From Dermatophilus congolensis (GTDB lineage: Bacteria; Actinomycetota; Actinomycetes; Actinomycetales; Dermatophilaceae): a DNA stretch of 64,000 bases. The notes beneath the pieces are model-generated. The model made no database searches and was not told the DNA's origin. It saw only the letters and a list, made by a program, of their open reading frames with translations. Within the stretch, counting starts at the first letter, position 1; the number at the start of each line of letters is the position of its first letter. The stretch spans positions 372,001 through 436,000 of the forward strand of contig NZ_UFYA01000001.1 in NCBI RefSeq assembly GCF_900447215.1, written 5' to 3'. Below, piece after piece: positions 39,787 through 48,004 of this stretch. The translations under genes were made by a program, and so were the position numbers.

Positions 39787-40569
39787 ATGCGGATCGTTCG
39801 GTTTGTGCACGAAGATGAGGCGCCCAGCTACGGCGTTATCCAGGGAGATCCGGGTGAAGAGTGGATTGCTGCGGTGGCCGGTGACCCTCTGTACACACAA
39901 GTCACTGGTACCGGGCAGCGTTTCGAATTGGACCAGGTTCGTCTGGTGGCGCCGGTGCTACCACGCAGCAAAGTTATTGGTGTGGGACGCAACTACGCTG
40001 ACCATGCCGCGGAATTAGGGAACGAGGTACCTGCGCAGCCTGGACTCTTCTTTATTCCGAATACTGCCGTGGCTGGTCCGGATGACCCAGTTGTGATTCC
40101 TCCTTTTGTTGAGGAAGTCAGTTTTGAGGCTGAACTAGCTGTGGTGATCGGCACGATGTGTAAAGACGTCCCAGCGGCCCGAGCTATGGATGTCATTTTT
40201 GGTTACACCTGCGCCAATGACGTCACTGCTCGTGATTTGCAAAAGACTGACCTGCAGTGGGCCCGTGCCAAGGGGCTTGATACCTTCTGCCCGCTTGGCC
40301 CGTGGATCGAAACAGACCTTGACCCTTCGGCGCTGGCTGTACGTAGCCGGGTTGATGGTGAGCTTGCTCAAGATGGCGCCACGAGCGACATGGTCTTCGA
40401 TGTCGCGGCGTTGATCGAGTACGTTTCTGCTGCCTTCACCCTTTTGCCTGGAGACGTGATCCTTACCGGTACTCCTGCGGGAGTTGGTTCGGTCTGGGCC
40501 GGGCAGCGCGTGGAGATCGAGATCGAAGGGATCGGAGCTTTCTCTAACCCGTTTGTTCGCCGCGACTAA
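39787..40569 (+). CDS. Fumarylacetoacetate hydrolase (FAH) family protein
   Basis: 260 residues with GGGGAAGG before the ATG. The FAH core is clear: KVIGVGRNYADHAAELG, a metal-binding Glu pair in EEVSFEAELAVVIG and the Asp in GYTCANDVTARDLQ, ending with LLPGDVILTGTPAGVG. Such enzymes hydrolyse or decarboxylate acylpyruvates such as oxaloacetate. A gene of this type stands next to gltX in M. tuberculosis (Rv2993c); here the deo region separates the two. The substrate is not known. Confidence 0.88.
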   Translation: MRIVRFVHEDEAPSYGVIQGDPGEEWIAAVAGDPLYTQVTGTGQRFELDQVRLVAPVLPRSKVIGVGRNYADHAAELGNEVPAQPGLFFIPNTAVAGPDDPVVIPPFVEEVSFEAELAVVIGTMCKDVPAARAMDVIFGYTCANDVTARDLQKTDLQWARAKGLDTFCPLGPWIETDLDPSALAVRSRVDGELAQDGATSDMVFDVAALIEYVSAAFTLLPGDVILTGTPAGVGSVWAGQRVEIEIEGIGAFSNPFVRRD

Positions 40570-40599
40570 TTACCTGCAGTGCGGCAAATGGTGACACAT

Positions 40600-40635
40600 C
40601 GAACGAATGTGCCACCACAGACTTACGAATGTTCG
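40600..40635. promoter_or_regulatory. Paired candidate SorC/DeoR operators upstream of deoD
   Basis: CGAACGAATGTGCC (40600-40613) and CTTACGAATGTTCG (40622-40635) both fit the GNAC-N4-GTNC pattern closely and share ACGAATGT. Their centres are 22 bp apart, about two helical turns and the same as in front of deoA. They lie 57-92 bp before the deoD start. Confidence 0.6.
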
Positions 40636-40691
40636 CCCCGCGAGTATCGTCGTGGCATCCACAGCCTCCACCGTTGAAGGAGAGAAGTCGC

Positions 40692-41408
40692 GTGTCCTCC
40701 AAGAGCACCCCCCACATCAATCCCAAGGGCGTCGAGATCGCAGAAACCGTGTTGCTTCCTGGTGACCCGCTGCGCGCTAAATTCGTCGCCGAGAACTACC
40801 TCGAAGACGTTGTTCAGTTCAACGATGTCCGTAACATGCTTGGTTTCACCGGTACCTTCAACGGCACACCCGTTTCCGTGATGGGAACAGGCATGGGGAT
40901 TCCTTCGATCAGCATCTACTCCTGGGAACTCGTCAACGTTTTCGGAGCGAAAAAACTGATTCGTATCGGCTCCTGTGGCTCTATGCAGAAGGAGATCGAC
41001 CTTTACGACATCATCATTGCCCAGGCCGCTTCCACTGACTCCCGGATTCTCGAACAGTACGGTTTGCCGGGCACTTTGGCTCCTACTGGTTCATGGCGCC
41101 TGCTCAGCGCCATCACCAAGCAGGCTGAAGCCAACGGTGTACCGGTTCACGTAGGAAACGTTCTTTCCAGTGATGTTTTCTATAACGACGACAGCACCGT
41201 CAACGAACGGTGGGCCCGCATGGGTGTCTTGGGTGTCGAAATGGAAAGTGCAGGCCTTTACGCCATCGCAGCCCGCGCTGGCGTCGACGCCTTAGGCGTA
41301 TTCACCGTCTCGGACAACCTTGTTACTGGCGGCAAAACCACACCCGAAGAGCGCCAGACTGCTTTCACCCGCATGATGGAGCTCGCCCTACCCCTGGCAA
41401 ACGCATGA
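40692..41408 (+). CDS. deoD: Purine nucleoside phosphorylase DeoD
   Basis: 238 residues from GTG 40692, with AAGGAG upstream. This is the hexameric trimeric-like DeoD class: VLLPGDPLRAKFVAENYL, GTGMGIPSISIYSWEL, IGSCGSMQ phosphate loop and GVEMESAGLYAIAA with the ribose-binding Met-Glu. It splits purine (deoxy)ribonucleosides with phosphate to the base and (deoxy)ribose 1-phosphate. The stop overlaps the MFS gene start (ATGA). Confidence 0.96.
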   Translation: MSSKSTPHINPKGVEIAETVLLPGDPLRAKFVAENYLEDVVQFNDVRNMLGFTGTFNGTPVSVMGTGMGIPSISIYSWELVNVFGAKKLIRIGSCGSMQKEIDLYDIIIAQAASTDSRILEQYGLPGTLAPTGSWRLLSAITKQAEANGVPVHVGNVLSSDVFYNDDSTVNERWARMGVLGVEMESAGLYAIAARAGVDALGVFTVSDNLVTGGKTTPEERQTAFTRMMELALPLANA

Positions 41409-42814
41409 ACACTATGAAAGAACACGCCCGCACCGCGCTGGATCCTCGGCGCGCTGTGCCGGTACTCCTGTTTGTTTTTGTTTTTTCCCTTGTCATCGAT
41501 AACGGCTTTAAAACGATGACTGGGCCTATGGCTGCGGCATTGGGGATTAGCGCCAAAACCGCCAGCCTGCAGGCCTCTCTTGCCGGAGTGATCATCGGTA
41601 TCGGCGCGGTAGTCTACGCCGCTCTTGCCGACTCAATCAGTATCCGTAAGCTCATGGTCACCGGTATTGGTCTGATCGCTGTGGGCTCTGTGATTGGTTT
41701 CGTGTTTTCGAACTCGTGGCCACTCGTGCTTGCCGGTCGTCTCATCCAGACGTGCGGACTGGCTGCTGCGGAAACTCTCTACGTCATTTACGTCACGAAG
41801 TACCTGTCAGAAACAGACCAGAAGAAATACCTGGGCTACTCCACGGCTGCGTTCCAGGCAGGGTTGCTTATTGGTGCGCTGACGAGCGGTTTCATTTCTG
41901 CGAACGTGTCTTGGACTGCCATGTTCCTCATCCCGCTCATTCTCGTTTTGACGATTCCAGCCATTCATAAGATGGTTCCCGAGGATGAGGCTTTCGAAGG
42001 CAACCTGGATCTTTTTGGTCTGCTCATTGTCGCGGTATTTGCAGCCAGCCTCATCATGTATATGCAGGAATATGCGCCTGTATGGCTGATCCCGGTGATT
42101 GTTTCGTTGCCATTGTTCGCTTGGCATGTGCGCAGTCATGAACGCGCTTTGGTACGTCCGGAGTTCTTCACCAATGGCTGGTACGTGACCGCTTTGGTCC
42201 TCGTTTTGATTATTTACACGGCACAGCTGGGCTACATCTTCTTGTTGCCTTTCGCTGCGAAGTCTTTGCACGGTTTGGGGCAAGATCAAGCATCGCTGCT
42301 CATGGTCCCAGGGTATGTATGCGCAGTTCTTGTCGGTATTTTCTCCGGGCAAATCGGCCGATTCCTCAGCTCGCGAGTGACCATTTTCACTGCGCTGGGA
42401 ATGATTTTTTCCTCGCTAGTTCTGGGGGCTGTGCTGATGGAGGTCAGCCTGCCTGTTCTGGTGGTGTCGATCGTGTTGTTTGCTTCCGGTTTTGCGTTGA
42501 TGTATGCGCCGCTGGTGAACACCTCTTTGCAGAAAATTCCTGCTGCTAAATCCGGTATCGCGATTGGGTTCTACAACCTCACGATCAATATCGCGATCCC
42601 GTTGGGTATCGCGTACACGGCCAAACTGCAAGACGTCGCCCCGACGTGGTTCGGTGCCTTGTCGCTGTCTCGTTCCCACGAAGGTCAGGTCTATTCGACG
42701 ATTACCTGGGTGCTTGCGCTGGTGGCGTTGAGTGGCATGGTTATCTACTTCTTGTGCGACCGAGTGTTGGTGGCACGTGACAAGAGCGCTGCGGCTCAGG
42801 TGTCTGCTGCGTAA
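41405..42814 (+). CDS. MFS transporter, 14-helix DHA2/TetL-like, in the deo region
   Basis: 469 residues from ATG 41405. About fourteen membrane helices. The region GIGLIAVGSVIGFVFSN, AGRLIQTCGLAAAETLYVIY and GYSTAAFQAGLLIG aligns in order with tetracycline exporters TetK/TetL. Those proteins are proton-coupled exporters, yet this gene is translationally coupled to deoD and followed by the deo regulator, so nucleoside or base transport is likelier than drug efflux. A frame extending upstream into deoD is not coding. Confidence 0.85.
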   Translation: MNTMKEHARTALDPRRAVPVLLFVFVFSLVIDNGFKTMTGPMAAALGISAKTASLQASLAGVIIGIGAVVYAALADSISIRKLMVTGIGLIAVGSVIGFVFSNSWPLVLAGRLIQTCGLAAAETLYVIYVTKYLSETDQKKYLGYSTAAFQAGLLIGALTSGFISANVSWTAMFLIPLILVLTIPAIHKMVPEDEAFEGNLDLFGLLIVAVFAASLIMYMQEYAPVWLIPVIVSLPLFAWHVRSHERALVRPEFFTNGWYVTALVLVLIIYTAQLGYIFLLPFAAKSLHGLGQDQASLLMVPGYVCAVLVGIFSGQIGRFLSSRVTIFTALGMIFSSLVLGAVLMEVSLPVLVVSIVLFASGFALMYAPLVNTSLQKIPAAKSGIAIGFYNLTINIAIPLGIAYTAKLQDVAPTWFGALSLSRSHEGQVYSTITWVLALVALSGMVIYFLCDRVLVARDKSAAAQVSAA

Positions 42815-42819
42815 GTTTT

Positions 42820-42875
42820 GTGCATACGTGTGTGGTGCGGGATCTGGTCAGATCCCGCACCACACACGTATGCAC
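42820..42875. terminator. Very long perfect hairpin between MFS gene and sorC
   Basis: A 27-bp perfect stem (42820-42846 with 42849-42875) and a 2-base centre. It begins 6 bp after the MFS stop and ends 4 bp before the stop of the convergent SorC gene. It has no T-run. Position suggests a bidirectional terminator, but the length is extreme. Confidence 0.75.
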
Positions 42876-42879
42876 GTAT

Positions 42880-43818
42880 TTAGTAGTCGTTGTCGATGAT
42901 GAGTCGGGCAGTGTCGATGTCAGTGGCCAAGTGTGTGGCGTAGCCAGCGCGTAGCGCTACTGCGAGTGCTTCTGCCTTTCTGATCCCACCGGCGACGAGT
43001 AGGCGTGTGTCTTTCTCGCGCAGCTTCTCCAAGGGGATGGCGATGGTGCGCTCATCGACGCTGCTGAGGAATGGTGAACCGGTTGAATCGAAGAATCGGG
43101 AGCAGATGTCGCCGATGGCATGGTCGAGGATTGCTTTTTCTTCGTTTTCGGTGAGTTGACCAATTTTGAGCAGGACAGATTCTTGAGATACCACTCCGAC
43201 GGTGAAAACGGCCACGGTTGCTTCCAGGCCCAGATTGAGCAGCCTGCGAATGTGGCGGTCTTGTTCGACTAGGTGTTTCACTTCAGGGGAGTCGAATATG
43301 ACCGGAAGAGGCAGTGGCCATGCGTATGCGTTGAAGGCATGCGTGAACATGGTCATGGTTTCGAGTTCATTGGTGGAGCGTGGTGTGAGAGAGATTCCAC
43401 CTTTGAGCTGGATGAATTGCACACCGCGGCGAGGTTGAGGTTCTAGCGCTAGTGCGATTGAGTGCATGCTGCGTCCCCAGGCGATTCCAACAAGGTCACC
43501 GTCGGTAACGATGTCTTGGAGCATGCTTGCCCCGATGCGCCCTAGCTCACGTGTTAATTCAGGGTCGATGGGGTGGTCGTGGACGAGTCGCACTTCTTGT
43601 AGACCAAACCGTGTGCGTAATTCGTCGGCGAGTTCTGCGCCGCTTTCACGGGGGTCGTGGATTTCTACGGTGACGAAACCGCGGTCTTTGGCGTGTTGAA
43701 TGAGTTTGCTCACTGTTGGGCGGGAGATACCCAGGCGCGTGGCGATTTCGTTTTGTGATAGCTCGTAGCGGTAGTACAGCTTCACAACTTCGAGGGCCTG
43801 CGAATCACGCGGTGTCAT
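42880..43818 (-). CDS. SorC/DeoR-type transcriptional regulator of deoxynucleoside salvage
   Basis: 312 residues. The N-terminal helix-turn-helix (about 20-45) reads LSQNEIATRLGISRPTVSKL; the rest is the SorC effector domain (GIAWGRSMHSIALALE, AVFTVGVVS, ERTIAIPLEKLR, VAGGIRKAEALAVALR). Bacillus DeoR of this family senses deoxyribose 5-phosphate. The gene is third in cdd-nupC-sorC and is flanked by deoD and deoA units. It is the most likely binder of the GNAC-N4-GTNC pairs. A small hairpin (43831-43846) overlaps the beginning of its AGGAG site. Confidence 0.9.
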   Translation of the reverse strand: MTPRDSQALEVVKLYYRYELSQNEIATRLGISRPTVSKLIQHAKDRGFVTVEIHDPRESGAELADELRTRFGLQEVRLVHDHPIDPELTRELGRIGASMLQDIVTDGDLVGIAWGRSMHSIALALEPQPRRGVQFIQLKGGISLTPRSTNELETMTMFTHAFNAYAWPLPLPVIFDSPEVKHLVEQDRHIRRLLNLGLEATVAVFTVGVVSQESVLLKIGQLTENEEKAILDHAIGDICSRFFDSTGSPFLSSVDERTIAIPLEKLREKDTRLLVAGGIRKAEALAVALRAGYATHLATDIDTARLIIDNDY

Positions 43819-43830
43819 AAAGCAATTCTC

Positions 43831-43882
43831 CTGTGCAAAAGCACAGCGTCCCGCCGAGACCGTGAAGGTATCGACGGGACGC
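43831..43882 (-). terminator. Tandem hairpins between nupC and sorC
   Basis: The first stem pairs GCGTCCCG (43846-43853) with CGGGACGC (43875-43882); the second pairs CTGTGC (43831-43836) with GCACAG (43841-43846) around a four-base loop that reads TTTT on the minus strand. The second ends on the AGGAG of sorC and could mask it. Likely effect: reduced sorC expression relative to nupC. The second also resembles an operator (GTGC-N4-GCAC). Confidence 0.55.
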
Positions 43883-43903
43883 CTATCAAAGCGATCAGGG
43901 CTG

Positions 43904-45121
43904 TCAGCTCATGACAACGCCGACAATGGCGGCGTTGAGCAAGTTGGTGCACATACCGGCAAGCAAGGCCAGAGGACCAAGTTTGGCTACTTCGCCGCGA
44001 CGCTCGGGGACCAAACTTCCGAAAGCACCGATCTGGATGGCGATCGAGGAGAAGTTCGCGAAGCCAGCCAAGGCGAAGCTGGAGATCAGTACTGCCTTGG
44101 GTGACAAGGTAGCAACCTGCTGGCTGAAGGCGGTGTAGCCAACGAACTCGTTAAGGACGGTCTTTTGACCGATGAAGTTGCCGACCAGTCCTGCTTCTTC
44201 CCATGGTGCGCCGATGACCCATGCGACGGGTGATAGAACGACACCGAAGAGGCCTTCGAGTGTCCATTCGGGGTGGCCGAACCAACCGCCGATGCCGCCG
44301 ATGATCGCCGAGACCAAAGCGATGAGGGCAATGAATGCGATGAGCAGGCAAGCAACGCACACTGCGATGCGGCCACCATTGAGGGCACCGTTTCCGAGGG
44401 CGTCGATGACGTTGCGGGATTCGGTGTCGCGAACGTTGCGGACGTTGGCGTCAGCTTCTGGTTCCTCCATTTCGGGCATGAGGGCTTTGGCCATGATGAG
44501 CGAGCCAGGTGCGTTCATCACGCTTGCTGCCAGCAGGTAGGGCAGAGGCGCGCCGAGCAGGGAGTACCCGATCAAGGTGGAGCCAGCAACAGCTGCGAAA
44601 CCACCGGTCATACAGGTGAACAATTCAGCTTTGGTGAGTTTGCGGATGTAAGGCGCGATCATGAGCGGGGCCTCGGTCTGGCCGAGGAAAATCACCGTTG
44701 AGGCCCACACGCCTTCGATTTTCGAAATGCCTAGGAGCTTTTGTAGCCCGGTACCGACGATGTCGACGAATAGCTGGATGACGCGCAGGTAGTAGAGCGC
44801 GCCGATCAGTGCTCCGAAGAACACGATGACGGGCAGTACGTTCAGAGCAAAGACGAACCCGTTGTTGTTGGTAGGCAGCAGCCCACCGAAGACAAATTGT
44901 GTTCCTTTATCGGTGAAATTGATTAGGGAAGTAAGCCCGCTAGCTACCCAAGAGAGTGCCTTGAATCCTGGTTCCCATTTGAGAACGAGGAATGCGAAGG
45001 CGACCTGCATGGCTAGGCCTACGGCGAGGGTGCGCCATTTGATGTGGCGGCGGTTGCGCGAGATGCCGATGGCGAGCGCGAAGATCAGGGCAATGCCGAT
45101 AAGGCCTTGGAAGCGCTCCAT
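43904..45121 (-). CDS. nupC: Concentrative nucleoside transporter NupC (CNT family)
   Basis: 405 residues, about ten membrane helices. Family motifs GQTEAPLMIAPYIRKLTKAE, GGFAAVAGSTLIGY, MNAPGSLIMAKALMPE and the C-terminal ALAGFANFSSIAIQIG are all present. It imports nucleosides with protons or sodium. Its start overlaps the cdd stop by one base (TAATG). Together with Cdd and the phosphorylases it brings in and breaks down pyrimidine and purine nucleosides. Confidence 0.96.
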   Translation of the reverse strand: MERFQGLIGIALIFALAIGISRNRRHIKWRTLAVGLAMQVAFAFLVLKWEPGFKALSWVASGLTSLINFTDKGTQFVFGGLLPTNNNGFVFALNVLPVIVFFGALIGALYYLRVIQLFVDIVGTGLQKLLGISKIEGVWASTVIFLGQTEAPLMIAPYIRKLTKAELFTCMTGGFAAVAGSTLIGYSLLGAPLPYLLAASVMNAPGSLIMAKALMPEMEEPEADANVRNVRDTESRNVIDALGNGALNGGRIAVCVACLLIAFIALIALVSAIIGGIGGWFGHPEWTLEGLFGVVLSPVAWVIGAPWEEAGLVGNFIGQKTVLNEFVGYTAFSQQVATLSPKAVLISSFALAGFANFSSIAIQIGAFGSLVPERRGEVAKLGPLALLAGMCTNLLNAAIVGVVMS

Positions 45122-45573
45122 TAGTTGTCCTTGTTTTCGTGAGTGGGCGTGGGGTTGAGCGATTCGGGACCGAAGCTGTGCGGCAGGAGGGTCTCGAAGG
45201 GAATCGAGATGGGTGTGCCGTCTTCGCTTTCGACGATTACGTCGATACAGCCGAATTCGCGGAGTACCTGGCGGCAGCCGCCGCAGGGGTAACAGGGAGC
45301 GCCACGCAAGCCGACGATGGCGACGGCCGCGATTGTGCGGTCAGTTTCGTCTGCAGCCACCATGGTGGATACCGCGCCACGCTCAGCACATAGGCCAAGG
45401 GGATAGGCGGCGTTTTCCACGTTGCAGCAGGTGACTACGCGCCCGCCGCCGGTGAGGAGGGCTGCGCCGACGGGGAAGGAACTGTACGGCGCGTATGCGC
45501 GCGATGCGGCCGTGCGTGCAGCTTCCAAAAGTTGGTCGGCAGTGGGGCGACTGCAAGGGGGTGAGGTGGTCAT
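45121..45573 (-). CDS. cdd: Cytidine deaminase
   Basis: 150 residues, the short tetrameric type. Zinc ligands are Cys62, Cys97 and Cys100 (LCAERGAV and PCGGCRQV), with catalytic Glu64. The substrate segment is YSSFPVGAAL. It deaminates cytidine and deoxycytidine to uridine forms for DeoA. It opens the cdd-nupC-sorC unit, divergent from deoA across about 300 bp that include the paired operators. Confidence 0.96.
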   Translation of the reverse strand: MTTSPPCSRPTADQLLEAARTAASRAYAPYSSFPVGAALLTGGGRVVTCCNVENAAYPLGLCAERGAVSTMVAADETDRTIAAVAIVGLRGAPCYPCGGCRQVLREFGCIDVIVESEDGTPISIPFETLLPHSFGPESLNPTPTHENKDN

Positions 45574-45696
45574 CGTCGTGCATCTTCCTGGCCGTCTCCG
45601 TCGACGGCTTCGTGTGGCTCATCACCGTTGACGAAGTCGTGATGTTCACTGTTTCGTCGTGGTTATGAGTGAGGGTGTGCTGCAAGAGTGCCGTAC

Positions 45697-45732
45697 CGAA
45701 CTTTTGTAATCAAGCTTGTTGACAAAAGTGCA
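45697..45732. promoter_or_regulatory. Paired candidate SorC/DeoR operators between cdd and deoA
   Basis: CGAACTTTTGTAAT (45697-45710) and TTGACAAAAGTGCA (45719-45732) fit GNAC-N4-GTNC; read on the minus strand the first is TTAC-N4-GTTC, as in the second deoD box. Centres are 22 bp apart. TGTAAT at 45705-45710 could serve as a minus-10 for deoA, so binding would block RNA polymerase. Confidence 0.6.
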
Positions 45733-45746
45733 TGGAGGTTCACAGG

Positions 45747-45866
45747 ATGGGTGGCAATCGCGGACGGGACACCAGTGCCCGGCACCGCCCGAGCGGCAGT
45801 CATCCAGACACCGGCACCATTCGCGACGGGTCCGAAGAAGCACTCGAGGCACATGGAGTGAAGTGA
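45747..45866 (+). CDS. Possible 39-residue leader protein before deoA
   Basis: ATG 45747 has GGAGG eight bases upstream, and the frame (MGGNRGRDTSARHRPSGSHP start) ends in TGATG, sharing one base with the deoA start. The product is Arg/Gly/His-rich and hydrophilic with no known match. It could be a translated leader that couples ribosomes into deoA. It needs transcription to begin upstream, for which TGTAAT at 45705 is the only candidate minus-10. Confidence 0.4.
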   Translation: MGGNRGRDTSARHRPSGSHPDTGTIRDGSEEALEAHGVK

Positions 45867-47179
45867 TGGTTGAACCCCTGGATGCAGTAGATGTCATCCG
45901 CACCAAGCGCGACGGCGGCGAGCTGAGCGATACCCAGATTGCGTGGGTCATTGACGCCTACACGCGCGGCGTTGTCGCTGATGAGCAGATGTCTGCCTTG
46001 GCGATGGCTATTTTCCTCAACGGCATGAACCGCCGTGAAATCGCTCGTTGGACTCAGGCCATGATCGACTCTGGCGAGCGCATGAGTTTCGCGTCGCTGT
46101 CGCGAGGCACCACAGACAAACACTCCACCGGTGGTGTGGGTGACAAGATCACGCTTCCCCTTGCGCCGCTAGTTGCCACCTTTGGTGTGGCTGTTCCGCA
46201 GTTGTCTGGGCGTGGGCTTGGGCACACTGGAGGCACCCTGGACAAGCTCGAAGCTATCCCTGGTTGGCAAGCTGCTATCTCCAATGAACGCATGATGGAG
46301 ATCCTCGAAGACGTCGGAGCTGTGATTTGCGCCGCAGGATCTGGTTTGGCCCCCGCAGACAAGAAGCTCTACGCCCTGCGGGACATCACGAGCACTGTGG
46401 AAGCTATTCCGCTGATTGCCAGCTCGATCATGAGCAAGAAAATCGCTGAAGGAACCGGCGCTCTCGTGCTTGACGTGAAAGTTGGCTCCGGTGCGTTCAT
46501 GAAGAAAATCGAAGATGCCCGCGAACTTGCCCGCACCATGGTTGACCTTGGTACCGATGCGGGTGTGCGCACGGTGGCTTTGCTGACAGATATGTCCCGC
46601 CCGCTCGGACGCAAAATCGGTAACACGCTCGAGGTTGAGGAGTCCGTGGAGGTCCTTGCCGGTGGCGGTCCTGCCGACGTGGTTGACCTGACCGTTGCCC
46701 TGGCAGAGCGCATGCTCTCCTTAGCTGATGTCAACGTCGGACAAGATGAACTGCGTGCTGCCCTAGCCGATGGTCGCGCCATGGATACCTGGCGCCGAAT
46801 GATCACTGCCCAAGGCGGCGATCCCGATGCAGCTATGCCACGCGCCACCTGCACTGAAGATGTCCTGGCCGAGAGCGATGGCGTACTCACCCGCCTGGAT
46901 GCTCTTTCCGTTGGCGTTGCCAGCTGGCGCTTGGGTGCAGGACGCAGCCGTAAAGACGAGCCGGTACAGATGGGGGCCGGTATCGAAATCCACGTCGAGC
47001 CCGGCGCTCGCGTCCGCAAGGGAGACAAGCTCCTCACACTGCACACAGACACTCCGGAGCGCTTCGCTCGTGCCCTGGAATCTCTGCAAGGCGGATATGA
47101 CATCGAAGATGGCGACGAGGCTCAGACACGGGCCGCTTCTTTGGCTGATCGCGACATCGTTCTGGAAACGGTGGAGTAA
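45866..47179 (+). CDS. deoA: Thymidine phosphorylase DeoA
   Basis: 437 residues from ATG 45866 with GGAG upstream. Family motifs: TDKHSTGGVGDKITLPLAPL, SGRGLGHTGGTLDKLEAIPG (the thymidine/pyrimidine phosphorylase signature), VLDVKVGSGAFMK, and a C-terminal alpha/beta lobe with GAGIEIHVEPGARVRKGDKL. It converts thymidine or deoxyuridine plus phosphate to the base and deoxyribose 1-phosphate. It heads deoA-deoC with 51 bp to deoC. Confidence 0.96.
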   Translation: MVEPLDAVDVIRTKRDGGELSDTQIAWVIDAYTRGVVADEQMSALAMAIFLNGMNRREIARWTQAMIDSGERMSFASLSRGTTDKHSTGGVGDKITLPLAPLVATFGVAVPQLSGRGLGHTGGTLDKLEAIPGWQAAISNERMMEILEDVGAVICAAGSGLAPADKKLYALRDITSTVEAIPLIASSIMSKKIAEGTGALVLDVKVGSGAFMKKIEDARELARTMVDLGTDAGVRTVALLTDMSRPLGRKIGNTLEVEESVEVLAGGGPADVVDLTVALAERMLSLADVNVGQDELRAALADGRAMDTWRRMITAQGGDPDAAMPRATCTEDVLAESDGVLTRLDALSVGVASWRLGAGRSRKDEPVQMGAGIEIHVEPGARVRKGDKLLTLHTDTPERFARALESLQGGYDIEDGDEAQTRAASLADRDIVLETVE

Positions 47180-47230
47180 AGCCACTTTTGCCCGTACGTT
47201 CACCCAAACATCCCCCGAATAGGAGAGCGC

Positions 47231-47899
47231 ATGCCCACCCGATCCGATGTGGCCCGCATGATCGACCACACCCTCCTCAAACCCGAAGCAACCCCCGCGC
47301 AAGTGGCCGAGCTTGTTGCCGAAGCCGCTGACTTAGGCACATTCTCTGTGTGCGTGTCACCGAACATGCTTCCCGTTCAGGTACCCCAAGGCGTGGCTGT
47401 GGCCACGGTATGTGGTTTTCCCTCGGGGGCTCACGCCAGTGAAGTCAAGGCCGCAGAAGCTGCTCGCAGTGTCGCTGACGGTGCTGATGAGGTTGACATG
47501 GTTGTCAACCTCTCCCTGGTCAAAACCGGGCGCTTCGATGAGGTTGAGGCTGACATCCGCGCAGTCCGGCAGGCGTGCCCTACCGAGGATGAACGCCCGG
47601 TTCTCCTGAAGGTCATTATCGAGTCTGCTGCGCTAACTGACGATGAGATCGTGGCGTGCTGCACCGCAGCAGAGCGTGCAGGTGCCGACTTTGTTAAGAC
47701 ATCTACTGGTTTCCACCCTGCTGGTGGCGCCTCTGTCGAAGCAGTCGCTTTGATGGCAAAGACAGTGGGCGGACGTTTGGGCGTCAAGGCCTCTGGCGGA
47801 ATCCGTACGGCTGAGGCCGCGCTGGCAATGATTGAGGCTGGGGCCACACGTCTGGGCTTGTCGGGTAGCCGCGCTGTCCTGGACGGTATCGGAGGCTGA
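47231..47899 (+). CDS. deoC: Deoxyribose-phosphate aldolase DeoC
   Basis: 222 residues with AGGAG before ATG. The Schiff-base lysine is Lys156 in DFVKTSTGF, with Lys186 in [10 protein letters not shown] and Asp89 in EVDMVVN assisting. It cleaves 2-deoxyribose 5-phosphate to acetaldehyde and glyceraldehyde 3-phosphate. It is followed by a strong hairpin, so the mutase downstream may be partly uncoupled. Confidence 0.97.
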   Translation: MPTRSDVARMIDHTLLKPEATPAQVAELVAEAADLGTFSVCVSPNMLPVQVPQGVAVATVCGFPSGAHASEVKAAEAARSVADGADEVDMVVNLSLVKTGRFDEVEADIRAVRQACPTEDERPVLLKVIIESAALTDDEIVACCTAAERAGADFVKTSTGFHPAGGASVEAVALMAKTVGGRLGVKASGGIRTAEAALAMIEAGATRLGLSGSRAVLDGIGG

Positions 47900-47903
47900 A
47901 AAT

Positions 47904-47945
47904 CGGGCGGTTCAGGGTTGCGCGCGCCGTGCCTTGAACCGCCCG
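47904..47945 (+). terminator. Hairpin after deoC
   Basis: An 11-bp perfect stem (CGGGCGGTTCA at 47904-47914, TGAACCGCCCG at 47935-47945) lies five bases beyond the deoC stop. No T-run follows. Confidence 0.7.
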
Positions 47946-48004
47946 GTAGCTGTGCTTTCGGCGCGCATTCACAGCTGACTGTGGCATCACAAGCAAGGAG
48001 AAGC

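Noticed and set aside
41210-41404. Upstream extension of the MFS frame into deoD
   Set aside because: It runs through deoD in another frame and is Arg/His-rich; the ATGA overlap start at 41405 is the natural one.
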